Shown here piece after piece: positions 47,423 to 59,600 of a DNA stretch of 64,000 nt. This DNA comes from Chionis minor (lineage: Eukaryota; Chordata; Aves; Charadriiformes; Chionididae), in contig VZSF01003940.1 of assembly GCA_013398295.1 (NCBI GenBank), forward strand, positions 682,001 through 746,000. Direction: 5' to 3'. The first letter of the stretch is position 1, and each line of letters starts with the position of its first letter. Under the pieces are notes generated by a model, which searched no databases, had not been told where the DNA came from, and saw only the letters and a list, made by a program, of their open reading frames with translations. A program made the translations under genes and the position numbers.

Positions 47423-48444
47423 AAGGACAGAGAGAAAATCTGGGACTTCCATTTCATTTAACTTACTTTACTCACTAAATATGGCACACAACAATCCACA
47501 GTGCGAAAGCTGAAGTCTTCCATGGTTAAAGTGACAAAACCGCAGAAAGTCAAGCCAGGGGAGAGAATGCTGTGTCTACAGCAGTCATTGTTTTATTGTT
47601 AGCCCTTTCCTTGCAAGAATGTTAAAATTCACTAAAATATATTTAATAAAGCAGGTATGTTTTGGTGTTTGTCACTGATGTTCCTAGGAGAAAAGGGTCT
47701 TCTGGGGGGCCATAAGGATCAGTGAACTCTCACTCCACAGTCTTGGTAATGCTCTATCATATCTTTTTTATTTGAGTTTCTGATCCATTTTGACAGCATC
47801 TTACATATTCCTGCCTTAAAGGTCAAACCTGCTTCTTGCCAGTGATAACTGACAAATGAAAATATCGGTGTTTTAGAAAAATGACATCCATAATAGGTTA
47901 ATCTCATCTTTATCAACTGAACTTGATAGGATGCTCTTGAAAAGTGATTGGGGATATTCACCATGAGCATTTCTGAGTCTTTGAAAAGCTCAACTTAAGC
48001 TTCCGTTATAACAGACTGTAAAACCAATCAATGTGATACCTGAAAAATATTGGTGGATCAAGGCAGATGCCGAGTTTTCACAGTTGCTTTGGATTATTCC
48101 ATCAATGAACCTGACTGCATAACTGAATCTGCAAAGGTGCCCTCCAGAATAGAACAGTTTTTGAAGGACCTTACTGTCAAAAGAGCTCAAAAAGAAAAAA
48201 AAAAAAAAGTACATCATATTTTTCTGATCTGTGTTTCTGGATCTGAATAATAGACAAAGGAATTTTAAAATACCTTGAAAAAATCCTGAACACACTCAGT
48301 ATATTTCATGTATGACTGTAGTGGCATTGCAGGTTTAGCTGGTGTGTTCAATATAGTAAAATTATTACCAGTACAAAGACTGAGAACAAGGATGACTGGG
48401 ATAAAGAACAGGAAAATTAAATGGCCCACACCTCTTGATGAGGA
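47423..48444. other. Non-coding stretch
   Basis: Nothing recognised apart from an A-run at about 48197-48210. Confidence 0.45.
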
Positions 48445-48837
48445 ACATCTCTAGGAACAATGGTTCACTGTTTCCCATAGTTCAAGAACGAAGGGTCACC
48501 AGATGAAATTATCACGTGACAGGTTGAAAAATGAGAGGTACGTAACCCACTGAACATACCACCACAGGCTGCTGCTGATGCAGGAAGCTCACATGAATTC
48601 AAAGAGCAATCAATCAGACATTCATGGGACAAAAACCAAAACAAAACAAATCAATACTTACTAAACAGAAGGCTCTGTTATGACCCAGTACGTTTCCAAT
48701 AAGAAGAGGACTGTAGCCCAAGAGAGACCAGGCCAGTCCTCGCAATACGGTGGTTGTAGCCTTAAACTCTCCAGACATCTCTTCTGGGTCGCTGCCAGAG
48801 ACTCGTTACTGACCTAGGCACGCCCAGTGATATGGCA
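48445..48837 (+). mobile_element. Ancient CR1/L3-like LINE fragment
   Basis: GTTCACTGTTTCCCATAGTT then CAAGAACGAAGGGTCACCAG and ATGAAATTATCACGTGACAG match the 'ACAAGAACAAGGGGTCACCAGATGAAATTATCAGGCAGCAGGTT' region of old amniote CR1/L3-type elements. Further on, GGAAGCTCACATGAATTCAA then AGAGCAATCAATCAGACATT and CATGG fit 'GGGTTCAAAAAGCAATTAGACAAATTCATGG'. The end, CTGGGTCGCTGCCAGAGACT ... GACCTAGGC ... CCCAGTGATATGGCA, fits the family's last 60 bp. It is far more diverged than the other CR1 copies here and interrupted by an A/C-rich insertion near 48630-48650. Confidence 0.75.
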
Positions 48838-49072
48838 ACATATTTTTTCTTGCTTCTTGTGGCTGCATTTTACTGCTCTAATTTAGGATGGTAGATGACA
48901 TCAGGTAAATTACAGCTCTTGGGTAGGAAAACATTCCTTTTGTGCTGAGTAGAAAATAGTCCATCTGTTGGAGAAAAAAAAATTGTAATTTACATAAACA
49001 TTCTTAAAAGATACTTTCCCTCCAGTATGTTGGCATGCCTAGACTCCTCAATAGCCAAACGAGTTTGGGAAT
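48838..49072. other. Short non-coding spacer
   Basis: Nothing recognised. Confidence 0.4.
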
Positions 49073-49142
49073 ATAGAATCATAGCCTCATGGAATCATTT
49101 AGGTTGGAAAAGACCCTTAAAATCATCATGTCCAACCATTAA
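49073..49142 (-). mobile_element. Short CR1 3'-end fragment
   Basis: AGAATCATAGCCTCATGGAA, TCATTTAGGTTGGAAAAGAC, CCTTAAAATCATCATGTCCA and ACC are the complement of a CR1 3' terminus. Only about 70 bp is retained. Confidence 0.88.
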
Positions 49143-52100
49143 ATATGCTTACCCTTTGCCATGATCAGAAGGGAATGTGAATCGGATTTTGAGTTTTTGA
49201 AATAAGCTGATAGAACATCTCCATCCCTTATCATATCCCAGCTTCCCATTTTACTTCCAATTTTTGTCAGGATCCGAGCTGGGAATGCAGAGCATTTCAG
49301 CAGGATTTGTTCCTAGGAGCGGGAACAAGAGAAGGAAGAGTGGAATGCAAATCAAAAGGGATTTCTCTCAAAATGTAACATGCTTTGAAAGGTTCTAGAA
49401 ATAACAGTATTCCATAGCTGCATCTATCCTTGAAATAGTCTTGCCCCAATTCAGAAAAAATGACTAAGCATGTGCTCAATTTGAAATGTTCCTGTGCTTT
49501 TTCAACCAAGAGAAAAAAAACGGAAGCAAAATGGAAACACAAAACACCGAAGTAAACGCTTGCACATACAATGCCTTTCACCAACACCTATATTGGGTAT
49601 GTATGTTCTACATACATGCATTGCTCTACAGAAGCCATCCTAAATGTAGCCTCAAAAGGACAGATGATAATTTTTTTTGGTATCAAACAGGGGTTGGGTT
49701 GCCCACAAAGATAATGCAGTGTTGGGTTCGGGAGTGCCGGGCGCTTCAGGCTGTTCAAAGTTTAGGCCAGCTCAGAAGGGACGTAAGACATCATCCTGTC
49801 TAGAACAGATTTCCTTTGAAAGCTGAGAAAGAAAACGCAGAATTAAAAAAAGTAAAAGTAATCTAACTCTGTAGAGGATCAACCTAAAAACGATATACAA
49901 AAAAAATTGACTATACCACTCCATAAATAATATTAAAGAAAACAAACAGTAAATTGAAATTACTCTTTTGAATGCAGTTCAGAAAGAGTTACTGTCAGAG
50001 CTGTACACTTCTGCCAAAAGCAGTCATTGTAGATGCTGTAAAAATGCTGAATACAATTTATAGATTCACTTTTATCATGTTAAGATTACACTAACATGGT
50101 ACCATGATTATTAATTATAAGAGTGTAAAAACCATCTGTGACTTGGCTTCTCTTTATTGATAGAAAAGATGTGCTGAAGGCTGCAGTAACGTATGGATAG
50201 TTTCATTCACCGCTATATTACTCCAATTTTCAAGTGATGTAACATAATATTACAGCAGCATGAATATGAAGTACCCCAGTGGGGAGTCAGTGCTCTGGTC
50301 TGCATTACTGCAGAACAATAAGCAGATGACATATGGGTAATAGCATTATGTTCTCTGGGAGAGATGGTAAAATGTAAAATAAGAAACAGTATCTTCTAAG
50401 CAATTCCAGAAAGTTTAATTTAAAAGGTGTGATCTTGCAGCTGTCCAGCAGATGCCCACTAAATATTAGAAAGGCAAATGGTGGTAGTCCAAGTCACCTT
50501 CCCAGTAACCAGGCAGTATCGACGGTCTGAAGTGAATTCCTGTCCTCGTCTAAGCCAATGGCAAATTGGGTGTGGGTGTTGGTTTGGATGAGGGAATGAA
50601 TTCATCCTCCAAGTACTCTTCTGTGCAGTCCATCATACTTACTCACGGTCTGCATTTCACATTGCTTAGAGAAGTGCCAAAGCTAAAACCTTGAGGAGCA
50701 GACCTTATTCTGACTGTTTAAATAAGTTTAATAATCTCCTCCTTTAATTTTGTTTGGAGGAAATCCTAATTGATTTTGGTTTTACATAACCAGAGTCAAT
50801 CCAAAATATGTCTCTTCAGGCCACTTTCAGTCCTTGCGGAGATCATAAACCACTTTTTTTTTTTTAATCTTTCTCCTTGCTGGTAATAAAATGAAAGGAA
50901 TCAGGGATATTGTGAGTGGAGCTCAGCGAAGGCCAATTGCAAAGTTCTTCGCCATCACCTTGGAAATAATGAGGGAGAATATTGCCCAACAGGTAGAAGA
51001 TTGAACTGATGTAGATGCCTTGAAAGGAATGTATAAGGAATTATTATATATAGAAAGCAAGTGAGTATCGAGGATGTAATTTGGGGATTCCCTACAGACA
51101 TTTTCCCCAAATACAGGAAGAAGCATTTTCTAACATTATTAGAGGTTATTAGTATTGCTATTATTACTGCTGTTACCGTTACAACTTTCATCCCAGGGCT
51201 CAGGTCAGCAACAACAATTTCTACAAGGTTATCAGGATTGCTGAACATTTCCTTTTCTGCTCAGTGATGCTCAACAGTCCTATTTCTGGTCAAAATAATT
51301 TTAGTGGGAACTATGAAGTATAAAAATAATGAGACCAATTTTCATAAAGACATCTTTCCCTTGTGAATGCAATGTGCAATCACAGCAGAGCAGTGGCAGC
51401 ATCTCGCTGCTGGTGCTTCCAAAGCAAAAAGCGTTAACGGTGCTGAACAACACCCTGGCTGAGTCTGCGTCCAGTTCAGGTTATCCTTATTCGGGAAAGA
51501 GAGATTCAAACAAAAATCTTTGCAGAGAGGGGCTACTCGGATTTTAGGTAGAAAAAAAAAGTCTATGATTCTGAAAGCCACTCAGAAAGTTATGTTTGGT
51601 AGAGACAGTGTAAAAAGGGATGTGTATTCCATTAATAAATATGTTGTAGGAAGAAGTATGCGAGATAAAAGACAAGCTGGCAAATGAAATTGATTTGAGA
51701 TGAAAAATCAGAAAAGCAGTTTGCTAATATCACTGGACTGGTCTTCTAATTTCTACACTGATGGAAAATACTTTAAGCTGAATCTTGAGAAGTTCCTGGT
51801 GGGTCCAGCTTGCCACTTGTGGTACTGGGATCCTGCAGACTGGCTTTGGCCACCCAGAAACCCTGTGTTCTAAAACACAACTGTCAGTAAAGGTTGTGTA
51901 GCCAGACGTGTACGTGCTCAGGTCTGTGCCCATGGTTGACTTTCGGTCCAGTTCCAAAGGGAGCCTGGGATGTGATCCCACCCAAATGCTTTTTTTCTAC
52001 TGGCAGTTTCAGCACAGTACAGCTCTGAAAGATTTTTAATATGAACCAGTCCCTTTCTTTCTCTCAGGGACCTAAATGTGCCTCAAATTTTAGCAAAAAA

Positions 52101-52149
52101 AGGCATTACGACAAACTTTCTCCCCTTACTGGATTCCCAGCTGTAGAAA
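49143..52149. other. Non-coding stretch
   Basis: No gene recognised. A perfect 12-bp palindrome, CATGGTACCATG, lies near 50095-50106. A T-run occurs at about 50854-50864. Confidence 0.45.
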
Positions 52150-52450
52150 GAATTAAGCAATGAGGTGAAATAATTGTTTAAAATTACTGAAAATGAATCA
52201 TGATCACGACCTCAAAACTGAGAATCGTGATCATTATATTTGCATTCTCATGAATGTACATGAAGTTATTGTTGTGTATCAGAGTATATATTTGTGTATT
52301 AACTTTATCAAATTTAAGTGTTTGTGATATCTCAGTGAGCATGAAATGTAGTTACTTGGTTGCACCTGTTCATAATAATTGGATTCAATATTCATGAATG
52401 ATTTTCCAGTAACCATGTGCATGAGCAATGATCATTAAGACAGGCTTCCA
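52150..52450. other. Possible conserved non-coding element with hairpin
   Basis: A repeat-free AT-rich block containing the hairpin below, plus TTTGCATTCTCATGAATGTA, CATGAATGATTTTCC and similar motif-dense text. It resembles developmental non-coding elements in texture only. Confidence 0.2.
52196..52236. other. Short hairpin (about 17-bp stem, 4-nt loop)
   Basis: AATCATGATCACGACCTCA (52196-52214) pairs with TGAGAATCGTGATCATTA (52219-52236), with TGATCACGA against TCGTGATCA exact and one or two bulges. It is too short for a typical pre-miRNA and contains tandem TGATCA-like sites. Confidence 0.5.
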
Positions 52451-53274
52451 GCTCCCCAAATGTTGTACTGCAAGTGATCTGCGAACTCCCATGAAAAGAA
52501 AGGTTTATAAAATATCAGCTGATGCTTTGAAATGTATGCACAGGTGATTGCTTCTCTTGGCCAGGGTAACAAATCCCTGTTTGTCTGCAGATGGGGATTC
52601 ACCTTCATGTAGCAATTAGGAATGATGGTAAATGGAAGGGGATGCTATCAAAATTAAAATTTTAAGATCATGCTAAAATGAACAACCGTTAAGTGAGCCA
52701 AACCGGAAGCAGCCTGGAAAAGGCAGAGGATTAAAATATTGGAAGTTAAATGTGCCAAAACCGGTGAAAGTCAAAAAGCAAAAATCCAAGTAAGCAGAAG
52801 AAAACATAAACTGTGAAGATAAGATTATTTAATTTACCTTGTAGCAATGAAGTAAATAGCTTGTCTTCCAAGAGGCCTTTGTTTATCCCCGAGCTTATCT
52901 GTCCTCATCCTGAATTATTTGAAAGGTTGTTTTGGGCTGGTAGGAGCAGCCCCTCAGGTTAGACGAGATCATGGAGCCAGGGGAAGTGCCCACACACCTG
53001 GAGGGGCCACAGGGTGTGGTGTGAAGGTGGGCACTGTGATTTATACCACCTGCTACTGTCAGATTAAGAGTCTTTACTTAAACCTCACATGGTGGTTCTT
53101 GTTAGATTAGATTATTACTATCCCTATAGTTGGTGAAATGGTGTCCAAACAATATTCCCCTTCTCAAATTGTCCAGTTAATCTTCTCCCGATAACCGTAA
53201 CAGTTCAAACGTTAGTAATTACTTGAAGATATGCTGTGTAATAAACTCAGCATCCAGGCTGGAAGATCACTTAC
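52451..53274. other. Non-coding stretch
   Basis: A GC-richer patch at 52920-53040; nothing recognised. Confidence 0.4.
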
Positions 53275-53316
53275 TGTAAAATTTGCATTGCTCTAAACAC
53301 ATTTCACTTATCAACA
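53275..53316 (-). other. Weak minus-strand exon-like segment (42 nt)
   Basis: Minus-strand acceptor ATTTATTTTACATCCACAG and donor TTTTACA|GTAAGT enclose 42 nt with one open frame (LISEMCLEQCKFY). The donor is good, the acceptor T-rich but interrupted. Very short, so chance is likely. Confidence 0.12.
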
Positions 53317-53476
53317 CTGTGGATGTAAAATAAATATTAAATATTAAAGCTTGTATTAAAGGTTTGGTAGGCACACATGTACTGCATGGAGGACATATTC
53401 CTCAGCGCAGAATGAGTCAGCTAGAGCTACATAGCCATGCAAGAGTGGACTCCAGCATGACCTTCCTCCACTCTGT

Positions 53477-53513
53477 TTGAAGTCAGTAAGAATTAGTCTT
53501 TCATTGACTTCAA
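53477..53513. repeat. Short inverted repeat TTGAAGTCA / TGACTTCAA
   Basis: Exact 9-bp arms separated by about 19 nt. Similar 'GAAGTCA / TGACTTC' words recur at about 22914-22921 and 25596-25610, suggesting remnants of an old dispersed family not otherwise recognised. Confidence 0.35.
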
Positions 53514-55888
53514 AAGGCTTTGAGCATGTGCCTAGCTGTCTTATATTATCTATTGAGCAAAGTCTTCAGTCCTAAAAGTACATTGTAGTGCTGCTGGTTA
53601 ATTAGAAATTGGCACGTGTGAGCCACAGCAAGGCTAAAGCTGAATATCCAGGATATTGTCCAATGGCTTTTGCTAAAAATGTAGGAGTCATGAGATTGCT
53701 TTGTATAAAGCAAGCACAGCTTCCCATGAGCAGGTGTGCCTACTTACAGCGATTACATCAGGCGCTGTGGCTAGCAGGTTTTGCCTTATCGATGCCTGAA
53801 GATCAGCATGAAAACCAATCTTTTTCTCCTCTCCTCCCATCTCTGCTCGGGTTAGCATCTTCCAGTAAGGCCAATATTTCTGGAAGAGTATAGAAACTTC
53901 ATGCAATTGATTTGTATGGGCAAGGCAAGCGAATCAAGCTTTTCTGGAGTGAGCATAGCTTGTAGAGTTCCTGTGGTTTCTTTTAGTAAAATGCCAAAAC
54001 TCATTGCAGATAACATTTCCTATCGGGGTGGGGGGTGGGGGGGAGGACAAGAATATGCAATGACATGCATCCAAATTTAGGCTAGCCCTTTCTAGGCCAA
54101 TAGCATATCATACAAGCACGCAAAACTTAACAGGTTTTGCCTTGCACGTGTTTAATGATTGTCTCAACATGTCTAAATTGTTCCACCAACCTTTAAATGT
54201 CCTCTGAATCACATCTGATCGAACATCAGATGGTACAGGGAATAGGCAATTCCCAATGAGGTGCACAGTGCGAAAGATCATATAAACAGCTGGGGTTTGG
54301 CTCACCTCTGCTTTACTCCAACTTCACTTTACTGGGTTTCCACTGAAAAAAAAAAGCAGATTTATCAGGAAGAACTAAAATGACATGTAGGTTGATCCAA
54401 GACCAGCAAAAAGTAGGAATAAGACACTTTAACCCCATGGACTGCTATTTCCTCGTGTGCTAAGAAAGGGCAAAAAAAAGCTTAAGTGGTAATTTCTGTT
54501 TTGGTGACATTTTACAATTTGTATTTTCTACAAGTCAAAAAGAACAGCTCAATTTTTAGGTCTGATGAAGACCAAAACAATTAGCAGTCAGTTCTTTGCA
54601 TAAACAATCGGTCAGGATAAGCTCGCACATTGGGGAAATTCAGGGGCTGCTACAGCTTCTGCGGATGGCCAAGAGCTACCCTGCTGGAATTACGCAGACT
54701 ATCTAATACAATGGTTATCCGTTACTTAGGGATGGAGGGAGCTCTAGAAATGGAAATAATATTTAGTAAGCAATTGATCTTTATATTGGCCAAGAGTAGT
54801 CAAACTCCATAGAAATGAACATCACAGAAAGCAGACTGAACTTGTGCTACATAGACAACTAGATGAACCTGTCAGTTTATGCAAAAAAGAGTTATAAAGA
54901 AGAATATCCAAGTTTGGCTTTTTATTTAAGTGCCCATATAGTGGCTAATGCCAAATATGCAGTCTATTTTTCTGTCCCTCATTAGGTATGTTTTTGACTC
55001 ACAAAAATAGCAGTACTTATAAAATAAGTTTTCTTAAAGACCACAGCTATTTATTGATCCTGAATTCTGAAAACTCACAAGTTTTGGAGCCACAACTAAC
55101 CTCCGCTTCGGTATTCACGATTTTGAAAGCTACTCGTGAATTGTATCATCCTCTTTCACAGCTTCAGCTCCCAAAATTGTGAACTTCACATCATACTATT
55201 TATTGCAGAAAGAACAGAATGCAATTTGTTTTGCCATTATCTCTTTGATGAAAACGTGCCCCATGCTAATGTCATGAGAAAAGATGACAGCAGGCTTTGG
55301 TGCGAGAAGCAGAACAGGTTAGATTTAGGTTATGGTAATGAGATCAGAGTGAGACAAAATACAAGCTAATACAAGTAGAAGACCATGTGGATAAATACAG
55401 GGATTTCTGTAATGGAAAGCTAAATATGCAAAGATTGGGCATCGTTTTTAATTTATCACTTTCATCTCCTTCTGCTTTTGAAATCCAGTTAGTCGCATAA
55501 TATTGGCCTAGAGTTTTAAGGAAGAAAATGTCAGCAGGCATTATTAATCTTATTTATATAAAATTGTATAAAAAAAGTAAAGGAAAACAACATTGTTTGT
55601 CTTTGTTTTGAAGCCTGCAGATATTGTGGTTATTTTGCATAATGCATATTGATATCAGTTGCTGGGGTTTTTTTAAACCTAAAATGAATATTAAACGCTT
55701 ACGGCCAGTGTCTTGATACTGCTTAAGGAATACAGAGCAAGTTCTCTGCCTCTCCAGCGGCACCACCGGCTGCCCACGTGGCTCCGCTTAACCCAGCCAG
55801 TGCCAGTCTGCGCTCGGGCACTCACATCTTCCGCTCCTCTTGGCAAAGCCTGCTGTGCTTCAGAAGAAAAGTGCCGCCAAATGGATTT
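53514..55888. other. Non-coding stretch
   Basis: A G-rich tract at 54025-54045 (GGGGTGGGGGGTGGGGGGGA, quadruplex-prone). A CpG-containing GC-richer patch at 55740-55880 adjoins the CR1 copy but is not CR1. No genes recognised. Confidence 0.5.
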
Positions 55889-56146
55889 CATAGAGTCATA
55901 GAGCGCTTTGGGTTGGAAGAGACCTTTAAAGGGCATCTAGCCCAAGCCCCTGCAACGAGCAGGGACATCTTCAACTAGATCAGGTCGCTCCGAGCGCCCT
56001 CCAGCCTGACTTTGAAAGTTTCCAGGGATGGTGCATCCACTGCCTCTCTGGGCAACCTGGGCCAGTGTTTCACCACCTTCATTGTAAAAAAATTCCTCCT
56101 TTTATCTAGCATGAATCTAGGTCCTCTTTTAGTTTAAAACCATTTC
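55889..56146 (-). mobile_element. CR1 LINE fragment, 3' end
   Basis: Plus strand begins CATAGAGTCATAGAGCG (tail complement), then TTGGGTTGGAAGAGACCTTT, CAACTAGATCAGGTCGCTCC, GCATCCACTGCCTCTCTGGG, CAACCTGGGCCAGTGTTTCA and AGTTTAAAACCATTTC. A clear CR1 in reverse orientation, about 258 bp. Confidence 0.92.
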
Positions 56147-57545
56147 ATGTGTGAAGGCTAGCCTGTGGCACTGAGGTTTGCCCTGTGCTAGATCCTTCCT
56201 CTGATTTTGGCCAAGGAAAGAGAAACAAATCCTGCGGTGTGTGGCTGAGGAGCAGACGTGTCAAGTCCCATGGCTGAGTCCCTCTGGTCACATCAACCTC
56301 CCCGTGGGTCCTTCTGCTCCAGCCGGCCCCACAGCCCACCTGCATTTCTGCTGTTAAGGCTTGGTTCATCCATTTTTGAACTAAAAGATCAGGATCTCTG
56401 GGACACCTTGCAGAAGGTGAGGCTACATTTGAAGTCTGAAATACCATTTAATGCTGAGAGAGGGTTTTTCAGCCTGTCCCTCAGGCATCCGTACACTTGG
56501 AGATTATCCATCCCCATCACTGTGCTCCTGCTGCTCAGGAGAATTTGTACGGGTCGTACTGGAGGGTGCTCTGCAAATGTAGGGTAGCACCAGCTGGGAG
56601 AGCAACAGGGGGAGAATTAAATGGAGGAGGCACTAGTCTGGGATCTACTCTGAGATCCCATACAGGGATGCTGTATTTCCAACGACAATATGGGATGCAA
56701 CATTTCTCAGTCAGAGGTAGAAGCTGTCTAGCAGAAATCATGCTGCGTAGTAGAAAACAAAAGCTTTCCCGATGCAGTAACATGGCCTTGCGTAGGATGC
56801 CAACTGTCTCACACAGGTGTATTAGGCCAGGTATTTCGGGAAGAGGAGGCTTTATTTTATGTGTGCTCTACAGGCAACCTCAACATTTGCTTGAGAAACG
56901 GTTGTAGGAATGGCCGGGCAGGAGCCAGCCCTGATGGCACTGCCAGGCACCTGGAAACCTCAGAGGAGCTTAAAAACATCTCCCAGTTCTCCATGGCTGT
57001 GTCCTTGGCTGAAAAATGAAGTCATCCCCACAAACCTTTGCCCATAAATCAGTAAGTCAGGAGCTGTTGTTGTCACCCCCCCNNNNNNNNNCTGATGGTA
57101 TCCCGAGAAAGTTCCTAACGTCAAATTAGCCTGTTTATATCTGAAATACCACACCACACCACGCCATAGCATGTACTTACTGTCCCAAAAGGGCAGCCTC
57201 CTCCAAGTTCCTACTTCCCATGTGTATCTTGCTGTCTGTGTTGGCCAGCAAACAACTCTTTGTCAAAAAAGTACTAAAGAAGCAAGTGGGCCTTGTGATT
57301 CTATTTAATACCATTGTAAGAACTGTGTGAGAGCCAATAGGATGCAGTCAGCCACCTTTTGAACAATTTCCAATAAAAGGAAGACCACACTTCTTTATTT
57401 TGCAACTGCACTTTAGCAGTGGCCAGTCTGCTTGTGGGTTTCTGTTTTGAGGAAAAAAAAATCTTGGTTTTTTTTTGTGGCTAAGTACTTTGTTTACTTG
57501 AAACATTGCTTTGCATGGTTTTTTATTTTTATTTCTTTTTCACAG
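56147..57545. other. Non-coding stretch with an assembly gap
   Basis: Nine N at 57083-57091, directly after a C8 run, so again a homopolymer-associated gap. GC-richer patches at 56260-56360 and 56520-56700 carry frames of 80-136 codons without motifs. A T-rich tract at 57465-57540 leads into the next candidate exon. Confidence 0.5.
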
Positions 57546-57603
57546 TAATGCTGTAACAGGAGGGGAAAACGCTCTGCAGATCTCCAGAACTGTGAAATAC
57601 CAC
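57546..57603 (+). other. Candidate internal exon (58 nt), unknown product
   Basis: Acceptor TTTTATTTTTATTTCTTTTT then CACAG (AG at 57544-57545) is excellent. The donor ATACCAC|GTAAGT has GT at 57604 and matches the consensus at all six intron bases. Frames 1 and 3 stop; frame 2 is open for its full 19 codons (NAVTGGENALQISRTVKYH). The exon would start after two bases of a codon and end in phase 0. The peptide has a balanced composition unlike AT-rich noise. No family is identified. This is the best plus-strand exon candidate in the window. A 22-nt segment with acceptor TATATTTTTAG and donor GATCT|GTAAGT follows at about 57706-57727. Confidence 0.33.
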
Positions 57604-59024
57604 GTAAGTTTTTCTCAATGTTTGTTTAAATTTCTAGAGATTTTTGCTAAAACCATTAAAGATCAAAATTCTTTTTCATTATTGATATAGGATATATTTT
57701 TAGCGAGAGGAGTCTAGCAGGATCTGTAAGTTACCTTCATTTTGATGTTCTTTCAAGTATTTTAAACTGCTTTTGAATTTTCTCATCTGTGGACACTGAG
57801 ATAAATTAAATGCAACCCATTCCACTGTCTCATACAGAAATTCAAATGCTGTTTTCAAGCAGTAAACATCTGATCTTTTTCGGTGCTGAAAATAACAGCC
57901 TCTCTTAAAACTGTTCCATCTGAGTTATTTTGAACTTTTTCTCTGGCACCTCATCTCACACTGGCTCACATAAGTCTCGCGCTTCACGATGTATTGGAAA
58001 CAATAAATTCAATGTGACTTAGTGAGAAAAATTGATAGACTGATTATAGCATGCCAGATCAAAATTCAGAAATGAAAAAACCAGTTTTCATCACACTGCT
58101 GCTTGCTTAAGGGAGAAATTCACACACAGGAAAACTTTACATACCATAACGTACATAATGTAACTTTAAATATTCTCTCTCCTGCTTTCTTAGTAATATA
58201 TGCTAACATGGTAATGTTTACATGAGAGATGGGCTTGAGCTACAAACAACAGATCCAGATTTTGCTTTCATCTAGAAACTTGCAAAATTTATGATGATGA
58301 ACGTATATCACAATCCCAAACAGCATATGTGGTGGGGAAAAAGCCCAAAGCATTGAGGAAAGAAAATATAGTTATTCTATAGTCTTTGGTGAGTGCATTT
58401 CTGAACTAACAGACATAAACAGTGAAACTGTGTGAATTATAATTGATTTAATCACGTTTTAATAACGTTTCTCAGTATTATTGCATAGTTCCACTTACAT
58501 AAAGACTCTAAGCTCTGAATTCCTCTTTAGCTCTCTGAGCATGCTGAATATTTTGAAGAGTTTAAAACCAAACGTAGTTTGTTAGCACTTGGCAGATCCT
58601 TAAGCTGGGAAAAACATGGACAGAGCAGCCAGGTTAACTCAAGCAGAAATTGCCCTAACAGGAAGACATCTGATTCTTCAAAAAAGCATCTGTCTCAGTG
58701 GATACCTCCAAGACAGACTCACTGCAAGTGCCACGGGATAATCCAGAGGAACAGTGTGATCTAAAAAAACACTAAATGTGAGGGAAAGATGAAAAAAATA
58801 GGAGTGGGTGATTTTTCTTGGGAGGGTGNTTACACAGGTTGGATTGATGCCAGGTTTTCCTTCAAAAGTATACAGGAATAGAAAATATGCATTTCATGTT
58901 CAAATTAAGAAAAACAAATTTTTTTAGGGGGTGAAAATTAGTAGAAGAGATTGCCCGAAAATCAGAGACAATTAAGGAGAACAGGGAAGTCTTACTGAAT
59001 TTCTTTAGCTGCAGTAAGGAGATC
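57604..59024. other. AT-rich non-coding stretch
   Basis: One ambiguous base (N) at 58829. No recognised repeat. The text at 58560-58770 is A-rich. Confidence 0.45.
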
Positions 59025-59600
59025 CAGTGCAGTACCAGTAAGAGTGGAAAACGACAGGTCCTTCTTGCATTTCGGGACTGTCCGGAACACCAGTGAGTGC
59101 TTGGCCTCTGCTCTGCACAGGGATAAGTTTGTGGAGTTCAGGGGAAAGCAGTCTGCAGGGAATTCCATCCCGCAGGTGTGCGGGGTGTTACAGAGCTGCT
59201 GGAAGAGTCCTTCACGCTCAGCCCTGCTGTGCAGCAGAAGCCAGGGGGACTTGGGCTCTTGCGGGGTTTCGAGTGTTGTGCAACACTCATCTTCAAGTGA
59301 ATGCGTGGAATGGTGTGGCAAACATATACAAACAACCCTTCTCACGTGCAGATGGGATGCTTAACGCCAACCAGGTTTTTATCAAATACTCTACAGCTAT
59401 CGGTGGCAAAGTGTGGTCACCAGGACCTTGCAGAGCAGCTCTGTTAGCTAAAAATCACAAAGCTACAAAGAGTGATTTAAAAGATGGGTTTGTGTTTTAT
59501 TTCTTATTAACGAAACATTGGTCATGGATCATTTACAAAAGTTCAAATGTGTCACATCTCATCAGAGTGTTCCATAATTTACCTACAGCTACTTGGTGAA
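59025..59600 (+). other. GC-richer patch with overlapping open frames
   Basis: Holds the longest open frame in the window (59093-59599, 168 codons from a GTG) and a second plus frame (59044-59364), plus a 117-codon minus frame over the same bases. None shows a signal peptide, domain motif or known family. Overlap on both strands is typical of stop-poor GC-richer DNA, so coding is unlikely. A decayed repeat cannot be excluded. Confidence 0.3.

Noticed and set aside
50095..50106. Perfect palindrome CATGGTACCATG
   Set aside because: 12 bp palindromes occur by chance at this scale.
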